From Nakamurella endophytica (lineage in GTDB: Bacteria > Actinomycetota > Actinomycetes > Mycobacteriales > Nakamurellaceae), in the NCBI RefSeq assembly GCF_014646215.1, contig NZ_BMNA01000002.1:614874-678873 (forward strand): a stretch of DNA of 64,000 bases, in the 5' to 3' direction. Shown piece after piece: positions 24,314-32,155 of this stretch. How positions within the stretch are numbered: position 1 is the first letter of the stretch; the number at the start of each line of letters is the position of its first letter. The notes below the pieces were generated by a model. That model did no database searches. It worked only from the letters and a program-made list of their open reading frames with translations, and was not told the origin of the DNA. The translations under genes and the position numbers were made by a program.

Positions 24314-24886
24314 TCAGCGGGACGGTTTCTCCGTGCCGGGTCGGGGACCTGCCACCCGGAACAGGGCCGCCTCGTAGGCGCCTCCGACGTCGAGACGATC
24401 GACGGCGGCGTGGGTCCTGCGCAGGACGCCGTCCCACTCCCCCTGCGTGTTCACCTCGGCCAGCGTGAACCGCCGGCCCCGGTGCCGGCGGAGCTGGCCG
24501 ATGGAACAGGCTTCGGCCTCACCGTCGACGTAGACGGTCAGCAGGTCCCATCCGGCTGCCAGGTCGTCCAGCAGACCGCCGGTGGTGTCCAGATCGATCG
24601 CCGTGGACGGCCGCGGCGGCGGCCACGCGTCGTGCGCCTCCAGGGACGCCCGGACGAAGCGGTCGTTGATCTTGGAACGGGACACGCGGTGGACGTCGCG
24701 GACCCGCAGCGCCCGGAAGCCTCCCGGCGCGATGGCCTCGTTCGTCACCGACAGCAGCACCCACCGTGCCCCGACGTCCACGACGTAACCCTCGTGGTGC
24801 GGAGCATCGCCGGCCAACGGGCGTTCCAGCCGCACGAGTTCCGTCGCCGCCCGGGCGCGCAGCAACCGCCGGCGGATCGGGGACAT
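24314..24886 (-). CDS. Protein of unknown function
   Basis: 190 residues from ATG 24886 (MSPIRRRLLRARAATELVRL). No signal peptide or membrane span. Recognisable stretches are GYVVDVGARWVLLSVTNEAI, GGFRALRVRDVHRVSR, WDLLTVYVDGEAEACSIGQL and FTLAEVNTQGEWD, an alternating pattern suggesting a small beta-barrel N-terminal domain followed by an alpha/beta domain. I do not recognise the family. It lies 37 bases downstream of the OtnC-type aldolase on the same strand and could be co-transcribed with it, though it does not look like a sugar-acid enzyme. Confidence 0.65.
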   Translation of the reverse strand: MSPIRRRLLRARAATELVRLERPLAGDAPHHEGYVVDVGARWVLLSVTNEAIAPGGFRALRVRDVHRVSRSKINDRFVRASLEAHDAWPPPRPSTAIDLDTTGGLLDDLAAGWDLLTVYVDGEAEACSIGQLRRHRGRRFTLAEVNTQGEWDGVLRRTHAAVDRLDVGGAYEAALFRVAGPRPGTEKPSR

Positions 24887-24923
24887 CCCGACAGCATCCG
24901 TCACGGCCGCCGCGACGGCATCC

Positions 24924-25574
24924 CTATTTCCGTAGCCGCGCGTCGCTCCAGGGCACTCCGAAACGCCCGGCCAGCTCCAGTGCCTCGTCCGGCTCCACCA
25001 ACGCCGGATTCCGGTCACCGACCAGGACCACCAGCCGGCACGCCTCTTCCAGTTCGACGGCCATGTCCCGCGCCTCCTCGACCGTGGGCGCGGCGACGAT
25101 CTGTCCGTGGTTCTGGAGCAGCGCGGCACGGCAGTCGAACGGCACCGCCGCCAACGCACTGCCCAGGGCCGGGTCCCCGGGTCGGAAGTACGGCAGCAGC
25201 GGTGTCTGGCCCACGCGCATCAGGAAGTACGGTGAGATCGGTGGCACAGCACTGTGCTCCGACCACGGTGCCAGGCACGACGCGGCCATGGCGTAGGGCG
25301 AGTGCAGGTGCACCACCGCACCGAAGGACGGGTCCCGCGAGTAGAAGCCGCGGTGCAACGGGACCTCCTTCGAGGGCGTTCCACCCGTGGCCGAGCCGTC
25401 GTCCAGGCGGACGGTGACCAGGCCGTCGGCCCGCGCCGACGCCAGCGACGCACCGGTGGGAGTCATCAGCATCGTGTCGCCGGCACGGACGCTGACATTG
25501 CCGCTGGTGCCCGGGCTCAGTCCCCACGCGGCCAGCTCCCGCGCCACCGCCACGAGCGCCTCGCCACCGGTCAT
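24924..25574 (-). CDS. otnC: Class II aldolase/adducin family protein, OtnC-like 3-oxo-tetronate 4-phosphate decarboxylase
   Basis: 216 residues, the normal size. Metal and catalytic residues are in place: Glu in TPSKEVPLHRG, the His pair in VVHLHSP and His in LQNHGQIV; GNVSVR is the phosphate-loop region. ATG 25574 overlaps the kinase stop (ATGA) and has a GGGGGCGG stretch upstream. Directly following an OtnK-type kinase, it most likely removes CO2 from 3-oxo-tetronate 4-phosphate to give dihydroxyacetone phosphate, the last step of threonate/erythronate breakdown. A fuculose- or ribulose-phosphate aldolase activity is the alternative for this fold, but the pairing with a four-carbon acid sugar kinase favours OtnC. 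Confidence 0.85.
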   Translation of the reverse strand: MTGGEALVAVARELAAWGLSPGTSGNVSVRAGDTMLMTPTGASLASARADGLVTVRLDDGSATGGTPSKEVPLHRGFYSRDPSFGAVVHLHSPYAMAASCLAPWSEHSAVPPISPYFLMRVGQTPLLPYFRPGDPALGSALAAVPFDCRAALLQNHGQIVAAPTVEEARDMAVELEEACRLVVLVGDRNPALVEPDEALELAGRFGVPWSDARLRK

Positions 25575-26884
25575 GCCCGCCCCCTCACGACATCCGTTGT
25601 CCCGAGGCACTGCTCGCCGGACGACCGGTCGAGCATGTGCCACGCGGCGGTGAACAGGTCGTCACCGCCGAAATTGCCCGACTTCAGCACCAGGTCGAGA
25701 GGCCCCGCGACGGAGTCGGCCGTACCCCAGGCCACGCCGGGCGCCAGCTCCGGACCGATGGACAGCCGCGACACCCCGAGCGCGGCCACGACGGCGCCGG
25801 AGGTCTCCCCACCGGCCAGCACGAACTGGCGGGCACCTCGCGCCCGCAGCGCGACCGCCAGCTGGCCGAACGCCGCCTCGACGACATCCGCCGACAGGTC
25901 ACCGACATCCACCGACGAGAACAGCACGGGACGGTCCGGGCTCTCGCGCCACCAGGCCGCAGCTCGCTCCGCGGCAGCGAAGGCCCAACCGCGAACGTCA
26001 CCCGTCACGGCCGACGGCTCGAGGTCCACGACGGGCAGTCGCTCACGGGCGTGCCGCAGCTGTCGTCCCGTCGTGTCCGACAGGCTGCCGACGAGCACCG
26101 CACGCCGGCCGGGAACGACGTCCAGGCAACGGATACCATCGGAGGACCGCGGCGTGCGAGGCCGCAACGCCGCGGCCAGCCCGGACCCTCCGGTGACCAG
26201 CGGCAGGTCGTCGATCGCGGCGGCGATCGTCGCGAGATCGCCGTCCTCCACGACATCCACGACGAACAGGGTGCGAGCCGCGGCGCCCTGCAGAAGGTCT
26301 CGTACCGCGGCTGCACCACGGTGCACCGTGGTCAGGGGCACCAGGCCCACCCGGTGGCGGGTCTGCGGTGCGAGCAGCCGGACGACGCTCGACTCCGTCA
26401 TGGGCGTCAGCGGGTGATGTCGCATCGAGCTGTCGGCGAGCAGCTGGTCGAACACGAACAGGTGTCCGCGGTAGACCGTGCGGCCGCCCGCCGGGAATGC
26501 CGGGACGACGACCGTGACCGGTGCATCGAGGTCGGCCAGCAGGGCGTCGACGACAGGCCCGATGTTGCCCCGCGGCGTCGAGTCGAACGTCGAGCAGTAC
26601 TTGACGTAGAAGCGGCCGGCCCCCGCCGCACGCAGCCAGGCGAGCGCCGCCCGGCTCTGCCGCACCGCGTCGTCGACGGGCGCGGTGCGCGACTTGAGCG
26701 CCACCACCGTCGCGTCGACGTCGCCGGGCACGTCGGCGCCACCGGCGGGCACCCCGAACCGGACCTCCGTGCGGAAGCCGGCGCCGACCAGCGCTGTCGC
26801 CACATCCGTGGCACCGGTGACGTCGTCGGCGATGCACCCCAGATCCAGCACCTCAACCTGCCGTCCCGCCGGCGGCCCCGGCAT
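25571..26884 (-). CDS. otnK: Four-carbon acid sugar kinase family protein (OtnK-like)
   Basis: 437 residues from ATG 26884. The N-terminal domain starts LGCIADDVTGATDVATALV, the signature of the DUF1537/SBD_N family, with SRTAPVDDAVRQS and YCSTFDSTPRGNIGP; the C-terminal nucleotide-binding domain carries RAVLVGSLSDTT, FVLAGGETSGAVV and LVLKSGNFGGDDLF. Expected reaction: ATP-dependent phosphorylation of 3-oxo-tetronate at O4. It is followed by overlapping OtnC and preceded by a DenD-like dehydrogenase 12 bases away, so the pathway order is preserved. The ribosome site is weak; a GTG ten codons downstream is an alternative start. A second family member is encoded at 28832-30259. Confidence 0.9.
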   Translation of the reverse strand: MPGPPAGRQVEVLDLGCIADDVTGATDVATALVGAGFRTEVRFGVPAGGADVPGDVDATVVALKSRTAPVDDAVRQSRAALAWLRAAGAGRFYVKYCSTFDSTPRGNIGPVVDALLADLDAPVTVVVPAFPAGGRTVYRGHLFVFDQLLADSSMRHHPLTPMTESSVVRLLAPQTRHRVGLVPLTTVHRGAAAVRDLLQGAAARTLFVVDVVEDGDLATIAAAIDDLPLVTGGSGLAAALRPRTPRSSDGIRCLDVVPGRRAVLVGSLSDTTGRQLRHARERLPVVDLEPSAVTGDVRGWAFAAAERAAAWWRESPDRPVLFSSVDVGDLSADVVEAAFGQLAVALRARGARQFVLAGGETSGAVVAALGVSRLSIGPELAPGVAWGTADSVAGPLDLVLKSGNFGGDDLFTAAWHMLDRSSGEQCLGTTDVVRGRA

Positions 26885-26896
26885 CGGCGCGCGCGG

Positions 26897-27868
26897 TCAC
26901 CGGACCTCGTCCAGATAGGCCCGGACGATGTCCTCGAAACGCTGCTCCGGTTGCAGGCCCAGCGCCCGGGCGCGGGCGGTCTCGAAGCGTGCCGGCCAGG
27001 CGCGGACGATGGCACCGACGGCCGGGTCGTCCCGCCAGTCCACCAGCTCGCTGGGACGGCCGTCGGCGACCCGGTCGAGCGCCTCGACCATCTCCCGGGG
27101 CGTCGTGGTCAGGGCCGGCAGGTTCATCGCGGTCGTGCTGCCCCACGAGCTGTCGTCGACTGCGGCCGCCCGCAGGATCCCGTCCAGGGTGCGCGCCGGC
27201 GAGGAGAGCGCCACCGGTGTGTCCGGCGGCACCGGGCACGTCGCCCGTTCACCGGCGAGCGGCTCGCGCACGATGCCGGACAGGAAGCTGGACGCTGCGG
27301 CGTTGGGGCGGCCGGGACGGACCACCACGGTCATCAACCGCACCGACCGACCGCGCACGAAGCCCTTGCGCGTGTAGTCCGCAACCAGCTGTTCGCCGAT
27401 GAACTTCTGGACCCCGTAGCTGCTCTGCGGCCGCGGCAGCGTGTCGTCGTCGACCGCGGTGACCGGTGCCATCGCCGGATCGCTCCCGTAGACCGCGAGC
27501 GAGCTGGTGAACACCAGCACCGGTGGCGCCGGTTCCGCGCGGCACCGCTCCAGGACCCAGCGCAGGCCGTCGACGTTGGTGCGCATACCCAGGTCGAAGT
27601 CGGCCTCGGCGGCCGAGCTGACCACACCGGCGAGGTGGAACACCAGACCTGCGCCGGCGAGCAGGCCGGTGTCGTCACCGAGCGGTCCCGTCGACACCGT
27701 GACCCGCGGGTCCTCCCCCAGGTCCGAGGCCGGCGGGTGGACGTCCGCGAGCACCAGCTCGGTGACCTCGGCGTCGACGCCGCCGACCGCGCAGGTGCCG
27801 GCGTCCAGCAGCCGCCGGGCCAGCGCGCCACCCAGGAAGCCGGCGCCGCCGGTGATCACGATCTTCAC
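26897..27868 (-). CDS. denD: NAD-dependent epimerase/dehydratase family protein, DenD-like D-erythronate dehydrogenase
   Basis: 323 residues from GTG 27868, with AGGAG six bases upstream. Extended SDR: NAD motif ITGGAGFLGGALARRL, acidic residue after the second strand (LVLADVHPP), the active-site Ser in VFTSSLAVYG and YGVQKFIGE with catalytic Tyr and Lys. RLMTVVVRPGRPNAAASSFLSG is the substrate-loop region typical of DenD, which oxidises D-erythronate at C2. The family also contains uronate dehydrogenases and nucleotide-sugar epimerases, but the flanking LtnD, OtnK and OtnC genes support the four-carbon acid role. Confidence 0.85.
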   Translation of the reverse strand: MKIVITGGAGFLGGALARRLLDAGTCAVGGVDAEVTELVLADVHPPASDLGEDPRVTVSTGPLGDDTGLLAGAGLVFHLAGVVSSAAEADFDLGMRTNVDGLRWVLERCRAEPAPPVLVFTSSLAVYGSDPAMAPVTAVDDDTLPRPQSSYGVQKFIGEQLVADYTRKGFVRGRSVRLMTVVVRPGRPNAAASSFLSGIVREPLAGERATCPVPPDTPVALSSPARTLDGILRAAAVDDSSWGSTTAMNLPALTTTPREMVEALDRVADGRPSELVDWRDDPAVGAIVRAWPARFETARARALGLQPEQRFEDIVRAYLDEVR

Positions 27869-27935
27869 ACCTGGCTCCTGCAGGACGTGGGTGGTACCGG
27901 GCGGTGATGCGATCGGTCTGGCGGGACGGCGACGC

Positions 27936-28835
27936 TCACGAGGGCGCCGACCGATCTGCCGGCGACAGCACGGTGACCACGCTGGAGTCGTCCTCGGCGC
28001 CCAGCCCGGCCGCCTCCGCGAGCAGGTACAGCTGTTGCGCCGCCGCCGCCAGCGGCACGGGAACGTGCCGGTCCCGGGCCAACTCGGCCACCAGGGCCAT
28101 GTCCTTGACGAAGATGTCGACGCGCGACCGGACCTCCGGCGCCGCTGATCCCCCGTACTGCTCGAGCATCCGCGGTCCGCGGTCGCGCAGCATGAAGGAA
28201 CCCGCGGCACCGGCCGACAGCACGTCCACCACCACCGCCGGATCCAGGCCGGCGCCACGGGCCAGCGCGACGGCCTCCGCGGCGGCCGCGATGTGGACGC
28301 CAGCCAGCAGCTGGTTGATGACCTTGACCAGCTGCCCGTCACCGGGACGCGACCCCACCACGGTCAGCGTCGAGGCGAGCGCCTGCAGCACCGGCTCCGC
28401 TGCCCGGACGTCGTCCGGAGCGCCGCCGACCAGGACGAGGAGGTCGCCGGACCCGGCCCGGGTCGGTCCCCCGCTGACCGGCGCGTCGACGAACCGCCGC
28501 CCGGACGTGGCGATCCGTTCCGCCAGGGCTCCGGTCGACGTGCTGCCGATCGTGCTGGTGAGCACGACGGTGGCCCGCGCCGGCAGGGCCTGCGCTGCGC
28601 CGTCCGGTCCGAACAGCGCCTGCTCTGCCTGGGCCCCGTCGCGGACGGCGAGCAGCAGGACGTCCGCGTCCCCGGCCGCGGCAGCGGTCGCCACCGCCGG
28701 GACACCGCCCGATCCGGCGAGCGCCCGCCGGTCCCCGGACGGGTCGAAACCGACGACCTGGAAGCCGGTGTCGCTCAATCGCCGGGCCATCGGCAGCCCC
28801 ATCGCCCCGAGACCGATGACGCCCACACGTGTCAT
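27936..28835 (-). CDS. ltnD: NAD-binding beta-hydroxyacid dehydrogenase, LtnD-like L-threonate dehydrogenase
   Basis: 299 residues from ATG 28835, overlapping the kinase stop (ATGA). NAD motif VIGLGAMGLPMARRL, substrate-binding FVDAPVSGGPTRAGSGDLLV, catalytic Lys in GQLVKVINQLLAGVH and cofactor-loop KDMALVAELA all match the 3-hydroxyisobutyrate/tartronate-semialdehyde/threonate dehydrogenase family. The residue after the second strand is Asp (VVGFDPS), indicating NAD. In this operon it most likely oxidises L-threonate to 2-oxo-tetronate. The isomerase OtnI that should convert 2-oxo- to 3-oxo-tetronate is not in the operon. Confidence 0.87.
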   Translation of the reverse strand: MTRVGVIGLGAMGLPMARRLSDTGFQVVGFDPSGDRRALAGSGGVPAVATAAAAGDADVLLLAVRDGAQAEQALFGPDGAAQALPARATVVLTSTIGSTSTGALAERIATSGRRFVDAPVSGGPTRAGSGDLLVLVGGAPDDVRAAEPVLQALASTLTVVGSRPGDGQLVKVINQLLAGVHIAAAAEAVALARGAGLDPAVVVDVLSAGAAGSFMLRDRGPRMLEQYGGSAAPEVRSRVDIFVKDMALVAELARDRHVPVPLAAAAQQLYLLAEAAGLGAEDDSSVVTVLSPADRSAPS

Positions 28836-30259
28836 GAGCCCTCCAGTCGTTGCACGACGGTGGCCAGGGACTCGTCGTCCCCGACGTTGCCAGCGAACAC
28901 CACGTACGCCAGTCCGGAGGCCGGACCGTCCACGGCCTGCCACAGCGACACGATGCCCGGCAGCAGGGTTCCGCGCACCCACGCCCGGTGGATCCCCAGC
29001 GCACCGGTGGCGATGTCGGACGAGGTGATCCCGCCCTTGGCGACGACGTAGGCCGGGCGTGCGGCTGCGACGATCCGGGCGGTGGCCAGGGTGAGTGCGG
29101 CGCTGACCCGCCCGGCGAGCGACAGGCTCTCGGCAGGGCCGGCGCCGGTGACCAGGGTGCGGCTGGTCGCCACCACGACCGTGTGCGTGGCCAGGGCCGA
29201 GACGGCACGGTCCACGACGGCGGCCAGGTGACCGTCCGCGGACGCCGGGTCGACGGTCGTGGCCACGTCCATCTCGACGTGCACGACGGGCCTGCGCTCC
29301 CGCAGCCGGGCCAGCTGCCGGCTGGTCAACCCGACGTGCGAGCCGACCACGACGAGCCCGTGCCGATCCCGCAGGACCAGCTCGGCGAGCTCCGAGCCGG
29401 ACAGCGGCGGGTGGGCGTCCTGTCCCGCCCTGGCCCGCACGAAGGACGGTCCGACCCGGTACAGGAAGCGGGCGCCTGCCGTTTCCGCCTCGAGAACGCC
29501 GAGGACCGCGGCGCGCAGGTCGTCGTCCACCACGGCGTCCAGCACGACGACCCGACCTCCGCGGGCGGATCCGAGCCGGGACGCCACCTCCGCCGGGGCC
29601 GCGGCCCGCAGGGTAGTCACCGGGATGCCGGCGACGTCCGACGCCGCCACCCGGCCGCCCGACTTCTCCTCGACCCACTCCGCCAGCCGCGACGACCGGT
29701 ATCCGAAGGTCGCGTCCCGTGCGAACTCCCCGTCCGCCACCGGCGTCAACCCCGCCGCGGAACGCAGCCAGTGGATCCCGTCGACCGTCACGCGTCCGGC
29801 GTCGACATAGGCGGGCGCCAGCAGGACGGCGTCCACCGGCCCGTCGTACCGGGCCATCACCTCGGCGAGGACGTCGGTCTCCAGCGGGAAGTGGCCGCGG
29901 AGCGTGGAGTCGCCGCGGCTGGCGAAGGCCACCGACACCCCTTCCGCGGTGGCGGCGGTGAGGCAGGCGGTCGCCACCTCGCGGTTCCGGTCCGCCGCGG
30001 CCTGGGCCGACAGGCTGCGCGTGTTGGTCAGGACGAAGAAGCCCGCGGTCTGCTGCCGCAGCGCCCAGCGGATGTCGTCCGTGCCCCAGCGGGTCAGCAC
30101 GGGCAGGTCGCGGACCGTCTGGGTGCCGGTCGGGTCGTCGTCCAGCACCACCAGCCGGCGCGCGGCGCCCAGTGCCCGCTGCACCCGGTCCGCGGGCACC
30201 GGGCGGGCGGCGGGCAACGATCGCTCCCAGTCGGCGGGACGCGGTTGCACGCCGGTCAT
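28832..30259 (-). CDS. Four-carbon acid sugar kinase family protein, second paralogue
   Basis: 475 residues from ATG 30259, which overlaps the upstream stop by four bases; extension of the frame to 31468 lies inside the dehydrogenase gene and is rejected. The family signature VVLDDDPTGTQTVRDLPVL, FASRGDSTLRGHFPLETDVL and C-terminal SRTLVTGAGPAESL, VAKGGITSSDIATGAL and VFAGNVGDDESLA identify a DUF1537-type kinase. It is about 40 residues longer than the paralogue at 25571-26884 and clearly divergent, closer in its N terminus to the DUF1537 subgroup that reads DDDPTGTQ than to OtnK. It may phosphorylate a different sugar acid such as D-threonate or a larger aldonate. Lying between 3-hydroxyacyl-CoA-type and LtnD-type dehydrogenases, it links the two modules. 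Confidence 0.88.
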   Translation of the reverse strand: MTGVQPRPADWERSLPAARPVPADRVQRALGAARRLVVLDDDPTGTQTVRDLPVLTRWGTDDIRWALRQQTAGFFVLTNTRSLSAQAAADRNREVATACLTAATAEGVSVAFASRGDSTLRGHFPLETDVLAEVMARYDGPVDAVLLAPAYVDAGRVTVDGIHWLRSAAGLTPVADGEFARDATFGYRSSRLAEWVEEKSGGRVAASDVAGIPVTTLRAAAPAEVASRLGSARGGRVVVLDAVVDDDLRAAVLGVLEAETAGARFLYRVGPSFVRARAGQDAHPPLSGSELAELVLRDRHGLVVVGSHVGLTSRQLARLRERRPVVHVEMDVATTVDPASADGHLAAVVDRAVSALATHTVVVATSRTLVTGAGPAESLSLAGRVSAALTLATARIVAAARPAYVVAKGGITSSDIATGALGIHRAWVRGTLLPGIVSLWQAVDGPASGLAYVVFAGNVGDDESLATVVQRLEGS

Positions 30260-31221
30260 CGCGGCAGGCCCGGTGGCGGGCCGAGTTCGGCGCGGAGCCG
30301 GCTCAGGGCGGCGTAGGCGCGGTCCCGGTAGGCGGTCAGCGCCGCCGCCTGCTCCGGGTCGATGTCCAGGAAGCCGCCACCGGACTTGAGTCCCAGATGT
30401 CCGTCGTCGACCAGCCGGCGCAGCGACTCCGGTGCGCCGAGCCGCTCGCCGTAGGCCTTCTGCAGCGATTCGTAGGACGCCGCGTACACGTCCAGACCCG
30501 CCATGTCGGCGATCGCGAAAGGGCCGAAGAACGGCAGCCGGAACCCGAAGGCGTTGGCCACCACGACGTCCACCTGGTGCGCTTCGACGAGTCCTTCCTC
30601 CACCATCCGCGCGGCCTCGCGGAAGAGGGCGAACTGCAGCCGGTTCGCGACGAACCCCGGCGAGTCGGCGATCCTGGCCGGCACCTTGCCGGCCGCCCGG
30701 ACCAGCGCCTCGGCCCGGTCCAGCGCCTCGGGCCGGGTGGCCGGGGTGGGGATGAGCTCGACCCCCGGGACGAACGGTGCCGGATTCATCCAGTGCACGC
30801 CGAGGAACCGCTCCGGGTACCGCACCGAGCGCGCCAGCTCGCCGATCGGGATGGCGGAGGTGTTGCTGCCGATCACCGCGTCCGGGCGTGCGGCGGCCGA
30901 GATCGCCTGCAACGCAGCCGTCTTGACGTCGCGATCCTCCGGCACCGCCTCGGTCACGTAGTCCGCGTCCGCGACGGCGGACTCGATGGAGTCCGCCGCG
31001 GACAGCCGCGCACCGATGCGCTCGGCCGCGCCGGGCGGGAATAGGCCGTCCCGCTCGAAGGCCCCCGCCTGGTCGACCAATCGCTGCCGCGCCGCGCTGG
31101 CCGTCCGGACGTCGACGTCTCCGAGCACCACGTCGAGACCGACGCCGGCGAGGACCTGCGCGATGCCGCCGCCCATGTACCCGGAGCCGACCACCGCGAC
31201 CCGCCGCACCGCGTCGGTCAC
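30256..31221 (-). CDS. 3-hydroxyacyl-CoA dehydrogenase family protein
   Basis: 321 residues from GTG 31221, with GAGGA upstream. NAD motif VAVVGSGYMGGGIAQVLA, catalytic-region SNTSAIPIGELA, FLGVHWMNPAPFVPGVEL with the catalytic His, and the C-terminal helical domain ADSPGFVANRLQFALFREA, DMAGLDVYAAS, LGLKSGGGFLDI. Length and motifs fit a stand-alone short-chain 3-hydroxyacyl-CoA dehydrogenase; the same fold is used by L-gulonate 3-dehydrogenase. In this operon either reading works: beta-oxidation with the neighbouring hot-dog dehydratases, or oxidation of a sugar acid before the kinase that overlaps it downstream. I favour the acyl-CoA role because of the dehydratase and ligase genes upstream. 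Confidence 0.87.
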   Translation of the reverse strand: MTDAVRRVAVVGSGYMGGGIAQVLAGVGLDVVLGDVDVRTASAARQRLVDQAGAFERDGLFPPGAAERIGARLSAADSIESAVADADYVTEAVPEDRDVKTAALQAISAAARPDAVIGSNTSAIPIGELARSVRYPERFLGVHWMNPAPFVPGVELIPTPATRPEALDRAEALVRAAGKVPARIADSPGFVANRLQFALFREAARMVEEGLVEAHQVDVVVANAFGFRLPFFGPFAIADMAGLDVYAASYESLQKAYGERLGAPESLRRLVDDGHLGLKSGGGFLDIDPEQAAALTAYRDRAYAALSRLRAELGPPPGLPR

Positions 31222-31311
31222 CTGCGTCCTCCGTCCTGCGTCGCGGATCCCGGGCGTGGCGGCCTTGCCGCAGCGGGTCCGCCGGACCGGGCATCCGGGC
31301 GGGGTCGCGGG

Positions 31312-31707
31312 TCAGGAGAGGTCGACATCGACTTCCCCGGTCAGCACCCGGCCACGACCCTCGACATCGAGCCAGATCGACACCGTCGCGCCCGTCGGGT
31401 GACGCGCCGTCACCTCGCCGCCGGCCGTCACGACGTCGTCCGCGACCACGCTGCCGGCGAACCGACAACGAACCCGGCGGATCCGCGCCGGGTCGTCGAG
31501 GACGGCCAGCAGGGCGTCGACCGGGTACGAGAGCGTGAGGGTCCCCTGGTTCACCGGCCGGTCCCCGAGACCCAGCGCCGCGGTGTGCGCCGGGTCGAAG
31601 TGGATCGGGTTCGGGTCCGCCATGAGCACCGAGAACACCTTCATGGCACCGAGCTCGACGGTCAGCCGGAGTTCGGGCAGCCGCTCGCCGACGTAGAGGT
31701 CACGCAT
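31312..31707 (-). CDS. MaoC-like hot-dog dehydratase, catalytic subunit
   Basis: 131 residues from ATG 31707; the frame is open further to 31761 inside the previous gene. The hydratase motif is present as MADPNPIHFDPAHTAALG (Asp-x-Asn-Pro-x-His), giving the Asp/His catalytic pair of (R)-specific enoyl-CoA hydratases. The gene overlaps the stop of its upstream hot-dog partner by eight bases, so the two are translated together and probably form a HadA/HadB-like heterodimer acting on an enoyl-CoA or beta-hydroxyacyl-CoA. Confidence 0.87.
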   Translation of the reverse strand: MRDLYVGERLPELRLTVELGAMKVFSVLMADPNPIHFDPAHTAALGLGDRPVNQGTLTLSYPVDALLAVLDDPARIRRVRCRFAGSVVADDVVTAGGEVTARHPTGATVSIWLDVEGRGRVLTGEVDVDLS

Positions 31708-32155
31708 CGGCGTCCCGCCTCGGGAAGACGAACGTCTGCGAGGACACGGCGGCCACCTCACCCGTCGGTTCGACGATCTCCAGCCGGAAGGTCAACAGGT
31801 CCATGGTTCCGGCGCGCCGCCCGACGCGACGCACCAGGTCCGCCACGCCACCGCGCACCGTGTACTCCACGTCCGCGCGCAGCGGGCGGCGCTGCTCCAT
31901 CTCGGTCTCGCCGAACACGGTTCCATCGTGCGCTCCGGCACCGGCCAGTCCGGTCAGCTCGTCGATCGAGATGCCCATGCCGCGCAGTGCGCCGAGCAGG
32001 ATCCAGACGGGGTGCAGCAGCGGCGCGGCGAGCGCCGGCGACCGCATGGCATCGTGGGAGAGCCAGCGTTCGTACTCGGCGACCCGGAAGCTGCCGCCGG
32101 GGAACGGGTGTCCGACCAGCCGCTCCCGCAACTCGTCGATGTCCGGGAGAGTCAC
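31700..32155 (-). CDS. FAS1-like (MaoC N-terminal type) dehydratase partner subunit
   Basis: 151 residues from GTG 32155, overlapping the CoA-ligase stop by GTGA. The sequence HPVWILLGALRGMGISIDEL, FGETEMEQRRPLRADVEYTV and AVSSQTFVFPRR is that of the N-terminal hot-dog half of FAS1-type dehydratases, which lacks the Asp/His motif and helps bind the acyl chain. It is paired with the catalytic MaoC-type subunit immediately downstream. Confidence 0.82.
   Translation of the reverse strand: MTLPDIDELRERLVGHPFPGGSFRVAEYERWLSHDAMRSPALAAPLLHPVWILLGALRGMGISIDELTGLAGAGAHDGTVFGETEMEQRRPLRADVEYTVRGGVADLVRRVGRRAGTMDLLTFRLEIVEPTGEVAAVSSQTFVFPRRDADA

Noticed and set aside
28832-31468. 878-codon version of the second four-carbon acid sugar kinase
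   Set aside because: The extra 400 N-terminal codons overlap the 3-hydroxyacyl-CoA dehydrogenase in another frame and have shadow composition; the ATG at 30259 overlaps the upstream stop by four bases as in the rest of the operon.
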